Assembly (NCBI GenBank): GCA_028290245.1
Contig: JAQGKG010000395.1
Coordinates: 1 to 12,978, forward strand
Direction of reading: 5' to 3'
Length of the DNA: 12,978 bases
Origin: Devosia sp.
GTDB lineage: Bacteria > Pseudomonadota > Alphaproteobacteria > Rhizobiales > Devosiaceae
Under the pieces are notes generated by a model. It ran no database searches, had not been told where the DNA came from, and saw nothing but the letters and a program-made list of their open reading frames with translations. Positions 12,270 to 12,978 of the stretch are shown in pieces. The translations under genes were made by a program, and so were the position numbers. Numbering within the stretch: position 1 is the stretch's first letter; every line of letters begins with the position of its first letter.

Positions 12270-12282
12270 GAGGGATTACGCC

Positions 12283-12978
12283 ATGCTGCTGCTGCACCTG
12301 TCTGACGTCGATGAAGCGAGCTGGGCGGCCAAGCTCAAGGTGGAACTGGCTCCCTACCCTGTGGTGCGGCGTGGCGATGACTATGACCCGGCGGAAGTGC
12401 GCTATATTTTGGTTTGGAAGCCCAAGCCGGAGGCGTTCGACGGGTTGACGGGGCTGCAGGCTATCCTGTCGCTGGGCGCGGGCGTCGATGCGCTGCTCAA
12501 GCATCCCAAGTTGCCCGATGCGCCGATCGTACGCTTCGTGGATCAGGATTTGAGCCAGCGGATGAGCGATTATGTTGTGGCGCATGTGACCATGCATCAT
12601 CGGCTGTATTCGCGGTTTCGGGCTGATCAAAAGGCCCGGCGTTGGAGCCAGCTATATCCGCCGGCCGCGTCGGAGACCACGGTCGGGATTATGGGAATGG
12701 GCGTGCTGGGGCAGGACGCGGTGAGCCGGCTGAAGCCGCTGGGGTATGCGCTGCGCAGTTGGAGCCGGACGCCGAAGGAGATCGGCGGTGTCGAGGGGTT
12801 TTCCGGGCAAGAGCAGTTCGACGCGTTTCTGGGCGGCACTGATATTTTGGTGAACCTGTTGCCGCTAACGCCGGAGACGACGGGCATTTTGAACTACCAG
12901 ACGTTTGGCAAGTTGCGGCGCGGTGGACTAGACGGCGGGCCGGTTATCGTTAATGCCGCGCGGGGCGGGCATCAGCGC
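12283..12978 (+). CDS. ghrA: Glyoxylate/hydroxypyruvate reductase A-type D-2-hydroxyacid dehydrogenase, N-terminal 232 residues
   Basis: The frame is open to the window edge, so about 75 C-terminal residues are missing relative to E. coli GhrA (about 312). GhrA-type enzymes reduce glyoxylate and hydroxypyruvate with NADPH in the cytoplasm. ATG 12283 follows GAGGGA (12270-12275) at 7 nt. Features are ILSLGAGVDALL (61-72), the nucleotide-binding GMGVLG (138-143, GxGxxG), SWSRTPK (159-165, where the Arg is consistent with NADP preference), NLLPLTPETTGIL (191-203) and VNAARGG (223-229), where R227 is the expected substrate-binding arginine. The catalytic Glu/His lie outside the window. The substrate is inferred from subfamily likeness; another 2-ketoacid is possible. 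It has no obvious promoter of its own between the upstream terminator and the start. Confidence 0.88.
   Translation, partial: MLLLHLSDVDEASWAAKLKVELAPYPVVRRGDDYDPAEVRYILVWKPKPEAFDGLTGLQAILSLGAGVDALLKHPKLPDAPIVRFVDQDLSQRMSDYVVAHVTMHHRLYSRFRADQKARRWSQLYPPAASETTVGIMGMGVLGQDAVSRLKPLGYALRSWSRTPKEIGGVEGFSGQEQFDAFLGGTDILVNLLPLTPETTGILNYQTFGKLRRGGLDGGPVIVNAARGGHQR

Noticed and set aside
1..12978. Mobile element, toxin-antitoxin, CRISPR or defence system
   Set aside because: No transposase, integrase, array of repeats, tRNA-associated attachment site or paired toxin/antitoxin signature is visible. Codon character looks even along the window apart from the acidic protein.

Overview
The window is a compact, GC-rich stretch of chromosome from an alphaproteobacterium, most likely of the Hyphomicrobiales (Rhizobiales). 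The grounds are gene order and protein type: rmuC next to def-fmt-truA and dapE, a 4.5S RNA gene directly upstream of dnaX-ybaB-recR, a DnaX lacking most zinc-module cysteines, and a CycM-like membrane-anchored cytochrome c near pheA. A Devosia-like organism would fit, but I cannot prove the genus. I see no rRNA, tRNA, insertion sequence, prophage gene or CRISPR array.

Left block (1-5506): the 3' part of dapE (lysine/diaminopimelate synthesis) overlaps the first of two tandem, related five-helix membrane proteins of unknown function. Converging on them is the minus-strand run def-fmt-truA: peptide deformylase, Met-tRNA formyltransferase and tRNA pseudouridine synthase A. Def and Fmt are the two halves of the N-formylmethionine cycle. 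rmuC diverges from def.

Middle (5503-6340): a small DUF2945/Tudor-like gene and a very acidic 159-residue protein diverge from a shared 139-bp region. They are the least explained genes here and sit exactly between two conserved housekeeping blocks.

Right-centre block (6379-9250): the minus-strand unit ffs, dnaX, ybaB, recR joins the signal recognition particle RNA to the DNA polymerase clamp-loader subunit, a nucleoid protein and a recombination mediator. This order also occurs in distant bacteria.

Right end (9389-12978): a LOG-family phosphoribohydrolase converges with prephenate dehydratase (pheA). A CycM-like cytochrome c diverges from pheA. After a strong intrinsic terminator comes a GhrA-type 2-hydroxyacid dehydrogenase cut by the window edge.

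Packing is tight. There are ATGA overlaps (dapE/membrane gene and dnaX/ybaB), one TGA-ATG abutment (fmt/truA), and two convergent gene pairs whose stop codons share a single CTAG. All four convergent junctions carry an inverted repeat at or beside the stop codons. I found no convincing new defence, mobile or biosynthetic system. The most worthwhile leads are the middle gene pair, the tandem membrane paralogues, the junction architecture, and the terminator abutting the ghrA ribosome-binding site.
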